DNA of 64,000 bases from NCBI GenBank assembly GCA_038213435.1, contig JBBQTI010000007.1, positions 43,496 to 107,495 on the forward strand. The letters run 5' to 3'. How positions within the stretch are numbered: position 1 is the stretch's first letter; each line of letters starts with the position of its first letter. This DNA is from PALSA-610 sp038213435. GTDB lineage: Bacteria; Actinomycetota; Acidimicrobiia; IMCC26256; PALSA-610. The position numbers and the translations under genes were made by a program. Shown piece after piece: positions 16,590 through 23,478 of this stretch. The notes under the pieces were generated by a model, which searched no databases, was not told the DNA's origin, and saw only the letters and a list, made by a program, of their open reading frames with translations.

Positions 16590-17744
16590 TTGACCAGCTT
16601 CACCCCGTCTGCAGACCTCGAGGAGTTGCGGGCATCCGTTCGGCGCCTGGCCGAAGACAAGATCGCACCGAATGCCGCGCGCGCCGACGAGAACGAGCAG
16701 TACCCGTGGGACTCGTGGCACGCGTGGCACGACGCGGGCTTCGCGGGTCTCGCGTTCCCGGAGGAGCTCGGCGGTCAGGGCGCAGGCTTTCTCGCCCACG
16801 CGATCTGCGTGGAGGAGGTGGCGCGCGTCTGTGCGTCGTCGTCGATCTTCACCTTCATCTCGAAGCTGGCGATGACACCGGTGCTCGACCACGGCGGCGA
16901 CGCGCTCGCGCGGAAGTACGTCTCCCGCGTCGCGAGCGGCGAGTGCCAGGCGTCCTATTGCCTCTCGGAGGCCGACGCGGGGAGCGACGTGGCCGGAATG
17001 CGCACCAAGGCGGTGCGCGACGGCGACCACTACGTGTTGACGGGTCGCAAGCTCTGGATCACGAACGCGGGCGTGAGTGACTTCTACACCGTGTTCGCGA
17101 AGACCGATCCCGAAGCGGGCAACCGCGGTATCAGTTGCTTCGTCGTCGAGAAGGACTTCGCCGGATTCGCGGTGTCGAAGCTCGAGCACAAGATGGGAGT
17201 GCGAGGCTCTCCTACCGGAGAGATCGTCCTCGACGAATGTGTCGTACCGGCGGAGAACCTCATCGGTGAGCCGGGGCAGGGGTTCGCGTACGCGATGGGC
17301 GCGCTCGACCGCTCGCGCCCCCTCGTCGGCGCGCAGGCCCTGGGCATCGCCCAGGGCGCACTCGACCTCGCGGCCGGCTACCTGCAGGAGCGCAAGCAGT
17401 TCGGACGCCGTATCGCCGACTTCCAAGGCTTGCAGTTCATGCTCGCCGACATGGCGACCGCCGTCGACGCGGCCCGACTGCTCGTGTACCGCGCCTGCGC
17501 GCTGCTCGACGACGGGCTCGGCGGCACTCCCACGACGGCGAGCGCCTCGTCGATGGCGAAGCTCTTCGCGTCGGACACCGCGATGCGGGTCACCACCGAT
17601 TGCGTGCAGCTCCTCGGGGGGATCGGCTACACCAAGGACGTCCCTGCGGAGCGCTTCATGCGCGATGCCAAGATCACGCAAATCTACGAGGGTACGAATC
17701 AGATCCAGCGCGTCGTGATCGCCAAGCGGCTCCTCGGCGGGTGA
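16590..17744 (+). CDS. Acyl-CoA dehydrogenase
   Basis: 384 residues of the FAD-dependent acyl-CoA dehydrogenase family, which introduces the alpha-beta double bond in fatty or branched-chain acyl-CoAs. It contains YCLSEADAGSDVAGMRTKAV and LTGRKLWITNAG (FAD/substrate signature near 125-155), KMGVRGSPTGEIVLDECVVP, ERKQFGRRIADFQGLQFMLADM, LLGGIGYTKDVPAERFMRDAKI, and the catalytic Glu in QIYEGTNQIQR. I chose TTG at 16590, preceded by GAAAGG, because the upstream extension does not resemble the family start. The neighbourhood is consistent with branched-chain acyl-CoA catabolism but does not prove it. Confidence 0.88.
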   Translation: MTSFTPSADLEELRASVRRLAEDKIAPNAARADENEQYPWDSWHAWHDAGFAGLAFPEELGGQGAGFLAHAICVEEVARVCASSSIFTFISKLAMTPVLDHGGDALARKYVSRVASGECQASYCLSEADAGSDVAGMRTKAVRDGDHYVLTGRKLWITNAGVSDFYTVFAKTDPEAGNRGISCFVVEKDFAGFAVSKLEHKMGVRGSPTGEIVLDECVVPAENLIGEPGQGFAYAMGALDRSRPLVGAQALGIAQGALDLAAGYLQERKQFGRRIADFQGLQFMLADMATAVDAARLLVYRACALLDDGLGGTPTTASASSMAKLFASDTAMRVTTDCVQLLGGIGYTKDVPAERFMRDAKITQIYEGTNQIQRVVIAKRLLGG

Positions 17745-17762
17745 CGACGCCAGGTTGCCTCG

Positions 17763-17768
17763 TAGAAT
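17763..17768 (+). promoter_or_regulatory. -10 box TAGAAT of gltX
   Basis: TAGAAT ends 10 bases before the ATG at 17779, leaving a leader of only a few bases. Confidence 0.55.
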
Positions 17769-17778
17769 CAGAGATCCG

Positions 17779-19194
17779 ATGAGCCAGGTTCGCCTCCGCT
17801 TCTCGCCCGCGCCGACAGGGTTCCTGCACATCGGCAGCGTGCGTACCGCGCTCTACAACTGGCTGCACGCGCGCCACACCGCCGGCACGTTCATCCTCCG
17901 GATCGAGGACACCGATATCGCCCGGTCGACGCAGGAGTCGGTCGACCAGATCCAGCACGTGCTGCGCTGGTTGGGTCTTGACTGGGACGACGGACCCTAC
18001 CTGCAGAGCACGCGATTCGACGCGTACCTCGCGGCGGCTCACCGCATGGTCGAAGAGCAGCGCGCGTACGAGTGTTACTGCACCGAGGACGAGGTCCGCG
18101 AACGCAACGAGCAGGCGATGCGCGCCGGCCGGCCGCCGGGCTACGACGGGCGGTGTCGCCATCTGACCCCGGCCGACCGGGGCGCGCGCGTTGACGAGGG
18201 TCGGATGCCGTCCATTCGATTCCGGACCCCCGACGACGGTCGCAGCTCCTTCACCGACGTGATCCGCGGCGAGGTCTCGGTCGAGTGGTCGACGATTTCC
18301 GACTTCGTGATCGTCCGATCGAACGGCACGCCGGTGTTCTTCCTCGCGAACGCGGTCGACGACCTCGACATGGAGATCACGCACGTGTTGCGCGGAGAGG
18401 ACCTCATCGACTCGACCCATCGCGTCCTCGCGCTCCGCCGCGCCCTCGGACACGACGATCAGCCGGTGTACGCGCACATGCCGCTGATCCTCGGCCCCGG
18501 CGGGGCGAAGCTGTCGAAGCGCCACGGTGCCGTATCGGTCGAGGAGTATCGCGACGCGGGGTTCCTACCCGCGGCGCTCTTGAATTACCTCGCGCTGCTC
18601 GGTTGGGGTACCGAGGACGGCCGCGAGATCCTCAGCCTCGAGGAGCTCGTTGCCGAGTTCGAGCTCGAGCGCGTGAACACCTCGGCCGCGACGTTCGACC
18701 CCAAGAAGCTCGAGTGGATGAACGGAGAGCACATCCGGGCCACGCCGCTGCCCGACCTCGTGTCGGTCGTGCTGCCGTTCGCGCGCACGCGGTACGGCGC
18801 GCGGCTCGACATCCCGCGTTTCGAGGCCGCGGTCCGGCTGGCACAACTACGCGCGACGACGCTCGTGCAGATCGCCGACCAGATGGCGTTTCTCTTCACG
18901 CCCGACGACGAGCTCGAGATCGATCCCGCATCGTGGGAGAAGCTGACCAAGGTCGAGAACGTGGCGGCGATCCTGGATGCCGTCATCGAGTTCGTGCGCG
19001 ATTGCGAGTGGAGCGACGAGATCGACCCGCGGCCCGCGATCGAAGCACTCGGCCTCAAGCCCGGCAAGGTCATGCACGTCCTGTACTCCGCGATCGAGGG
19101 TCGAAGCCAAGGTTTGCCGCTGTTCGACTCGATCAGCCTGCTGCGCCGCGACTCGGCCCTCAACCGCCTGCGGGCCGCTCGCGCCCGTCTGTGA
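17779..19194 (+). CDS. gltX: Glutamyl-tRNA synthetase
   Basis: 471 residues, class I aminoacyl-tRNA synthetase. The HIGH motif appears as HIGS in RFSPAPTGFLHIGSVRTALYNW, and KMSKS as KLSKRHG near residue 243. The ATG at 17779 fits the -10 box upstream. Its own substrate tRNA-Glu and tRNA-Gln lie 0.7 kb downstream in the same direction. In most actinobacteria GluRS is non-discriminating and also charges tRNA-Gln with Glu for later amidation, so this neighbourhood is suggestive. Discrimination cannot be judged from the sequence alone. Confidence 0.94.
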   Translation: MSQVRLRFSPAPTGFLHIGSVRTALYNWLHARHTAGTFILRIEDTDIARSTQESVDQIQHVLRWLGLDWDDGPYLQSTRFDAYLAAAHRMVEEQRAYECYCTEDEVRERNEQAMRAGRPPGYDGRCRHLTPADRGARVDEGRMPSIRFRTPDDGRSSFTDVIRGEVSVEWSTISDFVIVRSNGTPVFFLANAVDDLDMEITHVLRGEDLIDSTHRVLALRRALGHDDQPVYAHMPLILGPGGAKLSKRHGAVSVEEYRDAGFLPAALLNYLALLGWGTEDGREILSLEELVAEFELERVNTSAATFDPKKLEWMNGEHIRATPLPDLVSVVLPFARTRYGARLDIPRFEAAVRLAQLRATTLVQIADQMAFLFTPDDELEIDPASWEKLTKVENVAAILDAVIEFVRDCEWSDEIDPRPAIEALGLKPGKVMHVLYSAIEGRSQGLPLFDSISLLRRDSALNRLRAARARL

Positions 19195-19898
19195 GGCTCG
19201 CCCTCAAGATCTCGCGGCGCGTCGCCATCGCGCTGTTCGCCGTCGGGCTCGCGTATCTGTCCGTCGTGTTCGTGCAGGTGTGGTTGGCGGCGCGCCGGGA
19301 CGACGCCCGTCCGTCCGACGCGATCATCGTGCTCGGGGCAGCACAGTTCGACGGTCGTGCGTCGAAGATCCTCTCGGCGCGGCTCGATCACGCCGTCGAC
19401 CTGTACCGCCGCGGTATCGCGCCCGTCGTCGTCGTGACGGGCGGCCGGCAACCGGGCGACCGCTTCACGGAGGCGAGCGTCGGTGCGAGCTATCTGCACG
19501 ATCACCAGGTCCCCGAGCGCGCGATCCTGCGTGAGACGACCGGTCGGTCGTCGTGGCAGTCGCTCGCCGCGGCTGCACGCTTCCTGAAGGAGCGCCACCT
19601 CACGCGCGTCGTGCTCGTCTCCGATCCGTACCATTCGGCGCGCGTCGAAGACGTCGCGCACGACGTCGGGTTGCAAGGGGCGACGTCGCCCACCCGCACG
19701 AGCCCGATCAAGGGCGCGGGCGAATGGCGGCGGTTCGGCACCGAGACCATCCGTGTCGCCGCCGGGCGCATCTTCGGCTACGGCCGACTCGACCGGCATC
19801 GCGAGGTCGAGAGGCTCGTACCGGGACTCGCTACACTGTGCCCTCCGTTGCGGCGGCCGGAGCGGCGTCGCAAGGGCACCCATTCGGGGGTGGTGTAA
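19191..19898 (+). CDS. YdcF/SanA-like DUF218 membrane protein
   Basis: 235 residues with an N-terminal membrane anchor (RVAIALFAVGLAYLSVVFVQVW) and a DUF218 domain outside the membrane: SDAIIVLGAAQFDGRASKILSARLDHAVDLYRRG, VVVTGG, SVGASYLHDHQVP, RSSWQSLAAAARFL and VVLVSDPYHSARVEDVA. The family is linked to envelope or vancomycin resistance in E. coli (SanA) but its chemistry is unsettled. GTG overlaps the gltX stop (GTGA). The last 15 bases, including the TAA, lie inside the tRNA-Gln gene. Confidence 0.85.
   Translation: MRLALKISRRVAIALFAVGLAYLSVVFVQVWLAARRDDARPSDAIIVLGAAQFDGRASKILSARLDHAVDLYRRGIAPVVVVTGGRQPGDRFTEASVGASYLHDHQVPERAILRETTGRSSWQSLAAAARFLKERHLTRVVLVSDPYHSARVEDVAHDVGLQGATSPTRTSPIKGAGEWRRFGTETIRVAAGRIFGYGRLDRHREVERLVPGLATLCPPLRRPERRRKGTHSGVV
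19832..19837 (+). promoter_or_regulatory. Possible -10 box TACACT for the tRNA pair
   Basis: TACACT inside the 3' end of the DUF218 gene lies about 46 bases before tRNA-Gln. The -35 region is poor. It may supply tRNA transcription independent of gltX. Confidence 0.35.
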
Positions 19899-19955
19899 TC
19901 GGCAACACGACAGGTTCTGGCCCTGTTATTGGGGGTTCGAGTCCTCCCCCCCGAG
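19884..19955 (+). tRNA. tRNA-Gln (anticodon CTG)
   Basis: The acceptor stem TCGGGGG pairs with CCCCCGA, and the D arm contains GGTGTAATCGGCAACAC. The anticodon stem ACAGG/CCTGT encloses TTCTGGC with anticodon CTG. The T arm is GGGGG-TTCGAGT-CCTCC and the discriminator is G. CCA is not encoded. The 5' end overlaps the stop of the upstream CDS. Confidence 0.93.
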
Positions 19956-19970
19956 CGCAGCCGGAGACAT

Positions 19971-20046
19971 GCCCCGTTCGTCTAGCGGCCCAGGACGCCA
20001 GGTTCTCATCCTGGTAACACGGGTTCAAATCCCGTACGGGGTGCCA
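19971..20046 (+). tRNA. tRNA-Glu (anticodon CTC)
   Basis: The acceptor GCCCCGT pairs with ACGGGGT (first pair G-U), the anticodon stem is CCAGG/CCTGG with loop TTCTCAT and anticodon CTC, and the T arm is CGGGT-TCAAATC-CCGTA. The discriminator is G and CCA is encoded at 20044-20046. It lies 15 bases after tRNA-Gln, so the two are one transcript. Confidence 0.94.
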
Positions 20047-20084
20047 TGTGGCCCGAGCAAATGCCGCTCGGGCCACATTTCTTT
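20046..20084 (+). terminator. Terminator of the tRNA transcript
   Basis: A perfect 13-bp stem, ATGTGGCCCGAGC (20046-20058) with GCTCGGGCCACAT (20066-20078), loop of 7, then TTCTTTT. It starts at the last base of the tRNA-Glu CCA. Confidence 0.88.
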
Positions 20085-20224
20085 TGCGGACGCGTTCTCG
20101 GCGCGCGAGGTCACGCTGTGCGCGCATCGAGCAGACTGCGCGTGCAGTAGCAACGGCGTGCCAACGTCAAGACCGCGTCACCGCGCGCGCCGCGTCGAAT
20201 GCCGCGCGATCGACGCGACACCCG

Positions 20225-20443
20225 TCATTGCGCGACGCGGATCTCGTTGTCGCGCACGATGAGCGTGCACGCCAAACCGACGAGTGAAAGCGGATCGCGC
20301 GCGACATAACTGCTGGTCACGATGTTGATGACCTCGCCGCGCTGTTCGCCGGACGTGATCGTGCACTCGAGCGCGACACCGTCATCGCGTTGCTCGGCCC
20401 AGATGATGAACGCGTCGTACGTTCCGTCGCGGAGCATCGTCAT
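20225..20443 (-). CDS. Small conserved-looking hypothetical protein
   Basis: About 72 residues starting MTMLRDGTYDAFIIWAEQRDD and continuing VALECTITSGEQRGEVINIVTSSYV to ..LIVRDNEIRVAQ. The composition is balanced and hydrophobic positions alternate as in a small beta-barrel or OB-like fold. A longer in-frame extension is Arg-rich and I reject it. There is no clear Shine-Dalgarno site and the exact start is uncertain (20443 or 20437). No family recognised. Confidence 0.6.
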   Translation of the reverse strand: MTMLRDGTYDAFIIWAEQRDDGVALECTITSGEQRGEVINIVTSSYVARDPLSLVGLACTLIVRDNEIRVAQ

Positions 20444-20633
20444 AAGCGTCGCGGCACGCCGACTCGTGCGATCTCCGAGCAATCCGCACGCGCGTCTCCG
20501 CGCATCCAACGATCTTGGCAGAAGTCGCGCAACGAGTGGTGGATACCACGCGCGTTGCGTGAGAAATGCTTGACGTATCTAGGTGAATACGTTCTCATAA
20601 CACGAACACACACGCAGTGCGTGGAGGTCTTAC

Positions 20634-20912
20634 GTGAACAAAGGCGAACTCGTCGACGCGATCGCGACCGACGCGAACATCAGCAAGACGGATGCCGAGA
20701 GCGCGCTCAACGCGTTCATCAACAGCGTTCAATCCGCGATCACCGCGGGCGAGAAGGTGACGCTCCCGGGTTTTGGGACGTTCTCGCCGGCGTTGCGCAA
20801 AGCGCGTACTGGTATGGATCCGCGCACCCGGGCGCCGGTGCAGATCCCCGAGCGCAAGAGCGCGAAGTTCTCCGTGGGCTCGAAGTTCAAAGCCCAGGTG
20901 CAAGGGTCCTGA
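20634..20912 (+). CDS. hup: HU-family nucleoid protein
   Basis: 92 residues covering exactly one HU domain: MNKGELVDAIATDANISKTDAESALNAF, then KVTLPGFGTFSPALRKARTGMDPRTRAPVQIPERKSAKFSVGSKFK, including the DNA-intercalating beta arm. It binds and bends DNA as a dimer. The GTG at 20634 has an ideal GGAGGT six bases upstream. In Mycobacterium and Streptomyces the HupB/HupS protein carries a C-terminal Lys-rich tail. Here the protein stops after the HU fold and a separate Lys-rich gene follows. Confidence 0.93.
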   Translation: MNKGELVDAIATDANISKTDAESALNAFINSVQSAITAGEKVTLPGFGTFSPALRKARTGMDPRTRAPVQIPERKSAKFSVGSKFKAQVQGS

Positions 20913-20959
20913 TCGCGTAGGGCGTGGGGTCGCACTCCCTCGCGCACCGAATGACCTAT

Positions 20960-20990
20960 GAAGTTCGAACTTCCTCGAGTGAGAGCTCTC
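20960..20990. promoter_or_regulatory. Two palindromes between hup and the H1-like gene
   Basis: GAAGTTCGAACTTC (20960-20973) is a perfect 14-bp palindrome and GAGAGCTCTC (20981-20990) a perfect 10-bp one. They lie directly before the AGGAAAGG ribosome-binding site of the next gene. They could be an operator or form RNA structure masking that site. Confidence 0.5.
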
Positions 20991-21006
20991 AGGAAAGGTG
21001 GTGACC

Positions 21007-21282
21007 GTGCCTCCGGCTAAAAAGGCAACGAAGAGAAGGGCTGCCAAGAAGGCTCCGGCCAAGCGCAAGGCCGCGAAGAAGGCGCCCGCGAAGCGGAAGA
21101 CGACCAAGCGCAAGGCGGCCAAGAAGACCGTCAAGCGCAAGGCGGCCAAGAAGAAGGCTCCGGCCAAGCGCAAGGCGGCCAAGAAGAAGGCTCCCGCCAA
21201 GAAGCGCCGCAAGGCCGCGAAGAAGGCGCCGGCGAAGCGTGCCGTGCGTCGCACGACGCGCAAGCGCGCAGCGAAGAAATAG
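21007..21282 (+). CDS. Lysine/alanine-rich histone H1-like protein
   Basis: 91 residues, almost wholly Lys, Ala, Arg and Pro in a repeating AKRKAAKKAP pattern. This is the signature of bacterial histone H1-like proteins and of the C-terminal tails of actinobacterial HupB. It has no folded domain and should bind DNA or RNA electrostatically, compacting the nucleoid. I chose the GTG at 21007 because AGGAAAGG (20991-20998) is correctly spaced for it, whereas the earlier in-frame GTGs are too close. It follows hup by 94 bases and ends just before a strong terminator, so hup and this gene probably form an operon. Confidence 0.85.
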   Translation: MPPAKKATKRRAAKKAPAKRKAAKKAPAKRKTTKRKAAKKTVKRKAAKKKAPAKRKAAKKKAPAKKRRKAAKKAPAKRAVRRTTRKRAAKK

Positions 21283-21300
21283 CAACGCTGCGGACGTCTC

Positions 21301-21332
21301 GAAGAAGGACCCGGGCAACCGGGTCCTTCTTC
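21301..21332 (+). terminator. Strong hairpin terminator after the H1-like gene
   Basis: A perfect 14-bp stem, GAAGAAGGACCCGG with CCGGGTCCTTCTTC, closed by a GCAA tetraloop. The A-rich 5' arm makes it work best in the plus direction, though no long T-run follows. Confidence 0.75.
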
Positions 21333-21350
21333 GCGTCGCGTTGGCGCGGC

Positions 21351-21417
21351 GCTGTCGTCTCCCTGTTTTCCGGGTCGACTCCACGCTCCGCTCCCGTCGC
21401 GCCGCTGTCGTCTCCCT
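21351..21417 (-). repeat. Dispersed intergenic repeat, copy 2
   Basis: The reverse complement of 21372-21415 reads GAGACGACAGCG..GGGAGCGGAGCGTGGA..TCGACCC, matching the element at 8234-8280. In addition GCTGTCGTCTCCCT is present twice as a direct repeat (21351-21364 and 21404-21417), framing the element. The gap holds no gene. Confidence 0.6.
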
Positions 21418-22141
21418 AGAGATTGTCGATGCGTGCGAAGGACTCCGCTGCGCGCAGCCCGGCGCGTAACCCAACGGTCCGGGCTTCGGCTCGTAGCTTC
21501 GCCGCGAACACCGCGCGCTGCTCGTCGGGTCGCTCGTCGATCTGCATCGTGGAGCGCCATTGGCTCCGATGCGCGAGCAACGCGTCGATCTTGCGATCGA
21601 CGTAGCCGTCGACGTTCTCGATGTGATCGACGTGGCCCGGCTCGAAGCACAGCAGGCTTGCGGGCCGGTGGGGCGCGACGCCTTGCTCGGGAAAGAAGAG
21701 CGGGTCGCGCGCGGCGACGATGCCTGCAGTGACGAGCAACCCCGCGTGGTAGTGGTCGGGATGGATCCGATACGGCTGCCACGGGTCGTGTCCGAGCACG
21801 ACGTCGGGGCGAGCCTGGCGGATCACGCGGCAGACCGCGGCGCGCGGCGCGAGCGCACTGTCGAGCTCGCCGTCGACGTAGCGCAGGAACACGACGTCGA
21901 CCGCTCCGAGGATCGCGGCGGCGTCGCGTTGTTCCTCCTCGCGCTTCGCGATGAGCGCGGCGAGTTCGGTGTCACCGTCCCAGGTTCCCTTGGAACCATC
22001 GGTGCACACGCAGATCGTCACGTGCGTGCCGGTGGCGGCCCATTTTGCGAGCGTCGCACCGCACCCGAACTCGACATCGTCGGCGTGGGCACCGATCGCG
22101 AGCGCTCGGCGCGGGACCGGGAGGTCGACCGCGATCGTCAT
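21416..22141 (-). CDS. LmbE/PIG-L family deacetylase
   Basis: 241 residues. A zinc-dependent N-acetylglucosamine-type deacetylase fold with the metal motif in AIGAHADDVEFGCGATLAKW (AHxDD) and the distal His in YRIHPDHYHAG. The family includes MshB, Mca and BshB; the substrate here is not evident. It overlaps the cofC stop by 4 bases, so the pair is co-transcribed. A clear mca lies elsewhere in the window, so this one is probably a different deacetylase. Confidence 0.85.
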   Translation of the reverse strand: MTIAVDLPVPRRALAIGAHADDVEFGCGATLAKWAATGTHVTICVCTDGSKGTWDGDTELAALIAKREEEQRDAAAILGAVDVVFLRYVDGELDSALAPRAAVCRVIRQARPDVVLGHDPWQPYRIHPDHYHAGLLVTAGIVAARDPLFFPEQGVAPHRPASLLCFEPGHVDHIENVDGYVDRKIDALLAHRSQWRSTMQIDERPDEQRAVFAAKLRAEARTVGLRAGLRAAESFARIDNL

Positions 22142-22752
22142 TTCGTGGGCGTGGACGCGGCCGTCCGCCGGAGCGCATCGAGCGCGTCGAGATCGGCGGC
22201 GGTGTCGACATCGAACGACAACGCGGCGTCGCGCAAGATCCGAACGGTGAGCGATCGACGGGCCGCCTCGCCGGCGTGGCGCGCCGCCGAATCGGGCCCG
22301 TAGGCGAAGGTGAACGGCACGCGGGTGGGAAGCGAGAGCACCGGAGTCCCGTCATTGCGATGGTCGGGCACGATCACCGCGACGGGTGCGTCGCCGTCGG
22401 TGAGGACCGCGTCGAGCGATCGTGCGAGCGGGAGATCGGCGTGGACGACGGCGTAGCGCGACAGCGCTCGGCTGATCGCCCAGGCCCGGCCGGCCGCGGC
22501 GGCGGCGTCGAGCGAACCGGGGTCGTCGACGATGTCGTGGCCACGTTTGCGGGCCCACGCGACCACTTCGGTCGAGCTCGAAACCACTGCCACCGGACGA
22601 GCGCCGGCCGCGTTCACGACGCACTCCGCCATCGAACGAGCGAGCGATTCGCGCTCGGATTCCGAGAGCGCCGCGGCGAGCCGCGCCTTGCCCAAGGTGA
22701 ACGACCGGAGCGGGACGACGATCCCCGCATCGTCTTGGGATCGACTCGGCAT
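22138..22752 (-). CDS. cofC: CofC/FbiD guanylyltransferase of coenzyme F420 synthesis
   Basis: 204 residues of the CofC/FbiD family. Transfers GMP from GTP to 2-phospholactate or, in actinobacteria, to phosphoenolpyruvate to make the activated precursor of F420. Motifs: VVPLRSFTLGKARLA near the start, VVHADLPLA (metal site) near residue 105, VIVPDHRNDGTPVLSLP, FTFAYGPDSAARH and FDVDTAADLDAL at the end. It is divergent from plsC with an almost shared -10 box. It implies that the organism uses F420. Confidence 0.88.
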   Translation of the reverse strand: MPSRSQDDAGIVVPLRSFTLGKARLAAALSESERESLARSMAECVVNAAGARPVAVVSSSTEVVAWARKRGHDIVDDPGSLDAAAAAGRAWAISRALSRYAVVHADLPLARSLDAVLTDGDAPVAVIVPDHRNDGTPVLSLPTRVPFTFAYGPDSAARHAGEAARRSLTVRILRDAALSFDVDTAADLDALDALRRTAASTPTK

Positions 22753-22760
22753 TGGCTGCG

Positions 22761-22767
22761 TATGCTA
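22761..22767. promoter_or_regulatory. Bidirectional -10 box between cofC and plsC
   Basis: TATGCTA reads TATGCT on the plus strand (7 bases before the plsC GTG) and TAGCAT on the minus strand (9 bases before the cofC ATG). The two -10 elements overlap by 5 bases, so only one polymerase can open the site at a time. Confidence 0.65.
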
Positions 22768-22773
22768 CCGACC

Positions 22774-23478
22774 GTGGACGCGGTGTATCCCGCCGCGAAG
22801 GCGGTGTTCTGGCCCTGGTTGCGCTTCGGCTTGCGTTGGACGATCGAAGGCGAGTCGAACATCCCTACACACGGCCCGACGATCCTTGCGAGCAACCACG
22901 TGTCGTATCTCGACCCGCTCACTCTGGCCTGGGTGGCCGGTCGGCGCGCGCGCCGTGTCCGCTTCCTCGCCAAGGCGGAGCTCTTCAAGAATCCGGCTCT
23001 CGGCCCGCTGTTGCGAGCGGCGCACCAGATCCCGGTGCGCCGGGGAACGATCGAATCCGCCGGTGCACTCTCCGCAGCAGTCGTTGCTCTGCGGAAGGGC
23101 GAATGCGTCGCGGTGTTCCCGGAAGGCACGATCTCCGAGGATCTGGAACCCATGCGCGGTAAGTCGGGAACCGCCCGGCTTGCGCAGGAATCCGGCGTTG
23201 CCGTCGTCCCCGTCGGCCTTTGGGGCACGCACCGAATGTTGATGAAAGGGCGCAGGCCTCACCTGTTATGGGGCGTCGCGCAGGTCGCGGTTGCCGGCGA
23301 GCCGGTGCACGTCGCCGAAGGTGAGCGTGTGCGGGACGCGACCGTGCGCATCATGGATGCGATCACCGAGTGCGTCGCGCGGGCGCGCGCGATCTACCCG
23401 CAACGGCCCGCTCCCGGAGACGACGCGTGGTGGTGGCGCGATCCGGGAACGGCAACCTCGCACCGGCGGCCCGCGTGA
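22774..23478 (+). CDS. plsC: 1-acyl-sn-glycerol-3-phosphate acyltransferase
   Basis: 234 residues. Acylates lysophosphatidate to phosphatidate at the membrane. The acceptor motif HX4D is in ASNHVSYLDPLTLAW, the second block is PVRRGT.., and FPEGTISEDLEPMRGKSG is the phosphate-binding EGT block. An N-terminal hydrophobic stretch (AVFWPWLRFGL) may anchor it. GTG at 22774 was chosen from the TATGCT box 7 bases upstream. The stop overlaps gpsA, linking two steps of phospholipid synthesis. Confidence 0.88.
   Translation: MDAVYPAAKAVFWPWLRFGLRWTIEGESNIPTHGPTILASNHVSYLDPLTLAWVAGRRARRVRFLAKAELFKNPALGPLLRAAHQIPVRRGTIESAGALSAAVVALRKGECVAVFPEGTISEDLEPMRGKSGTARLAQESGVAVVPVGLWGTHRMLMKGRRPHLLWGVAQVAVAGEPVHVAEGERVRDATVRIMDAITECVARARAIYPQRPAPGDDAWWWRDPGTATSHRRPA

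Noticed and set aside
20960..20973. LexA box between hup and the H1-like gene
   Set aside because: The sequence is GTTCGAAC-centred, the inverse of CGAAC-N4-GTTCG.
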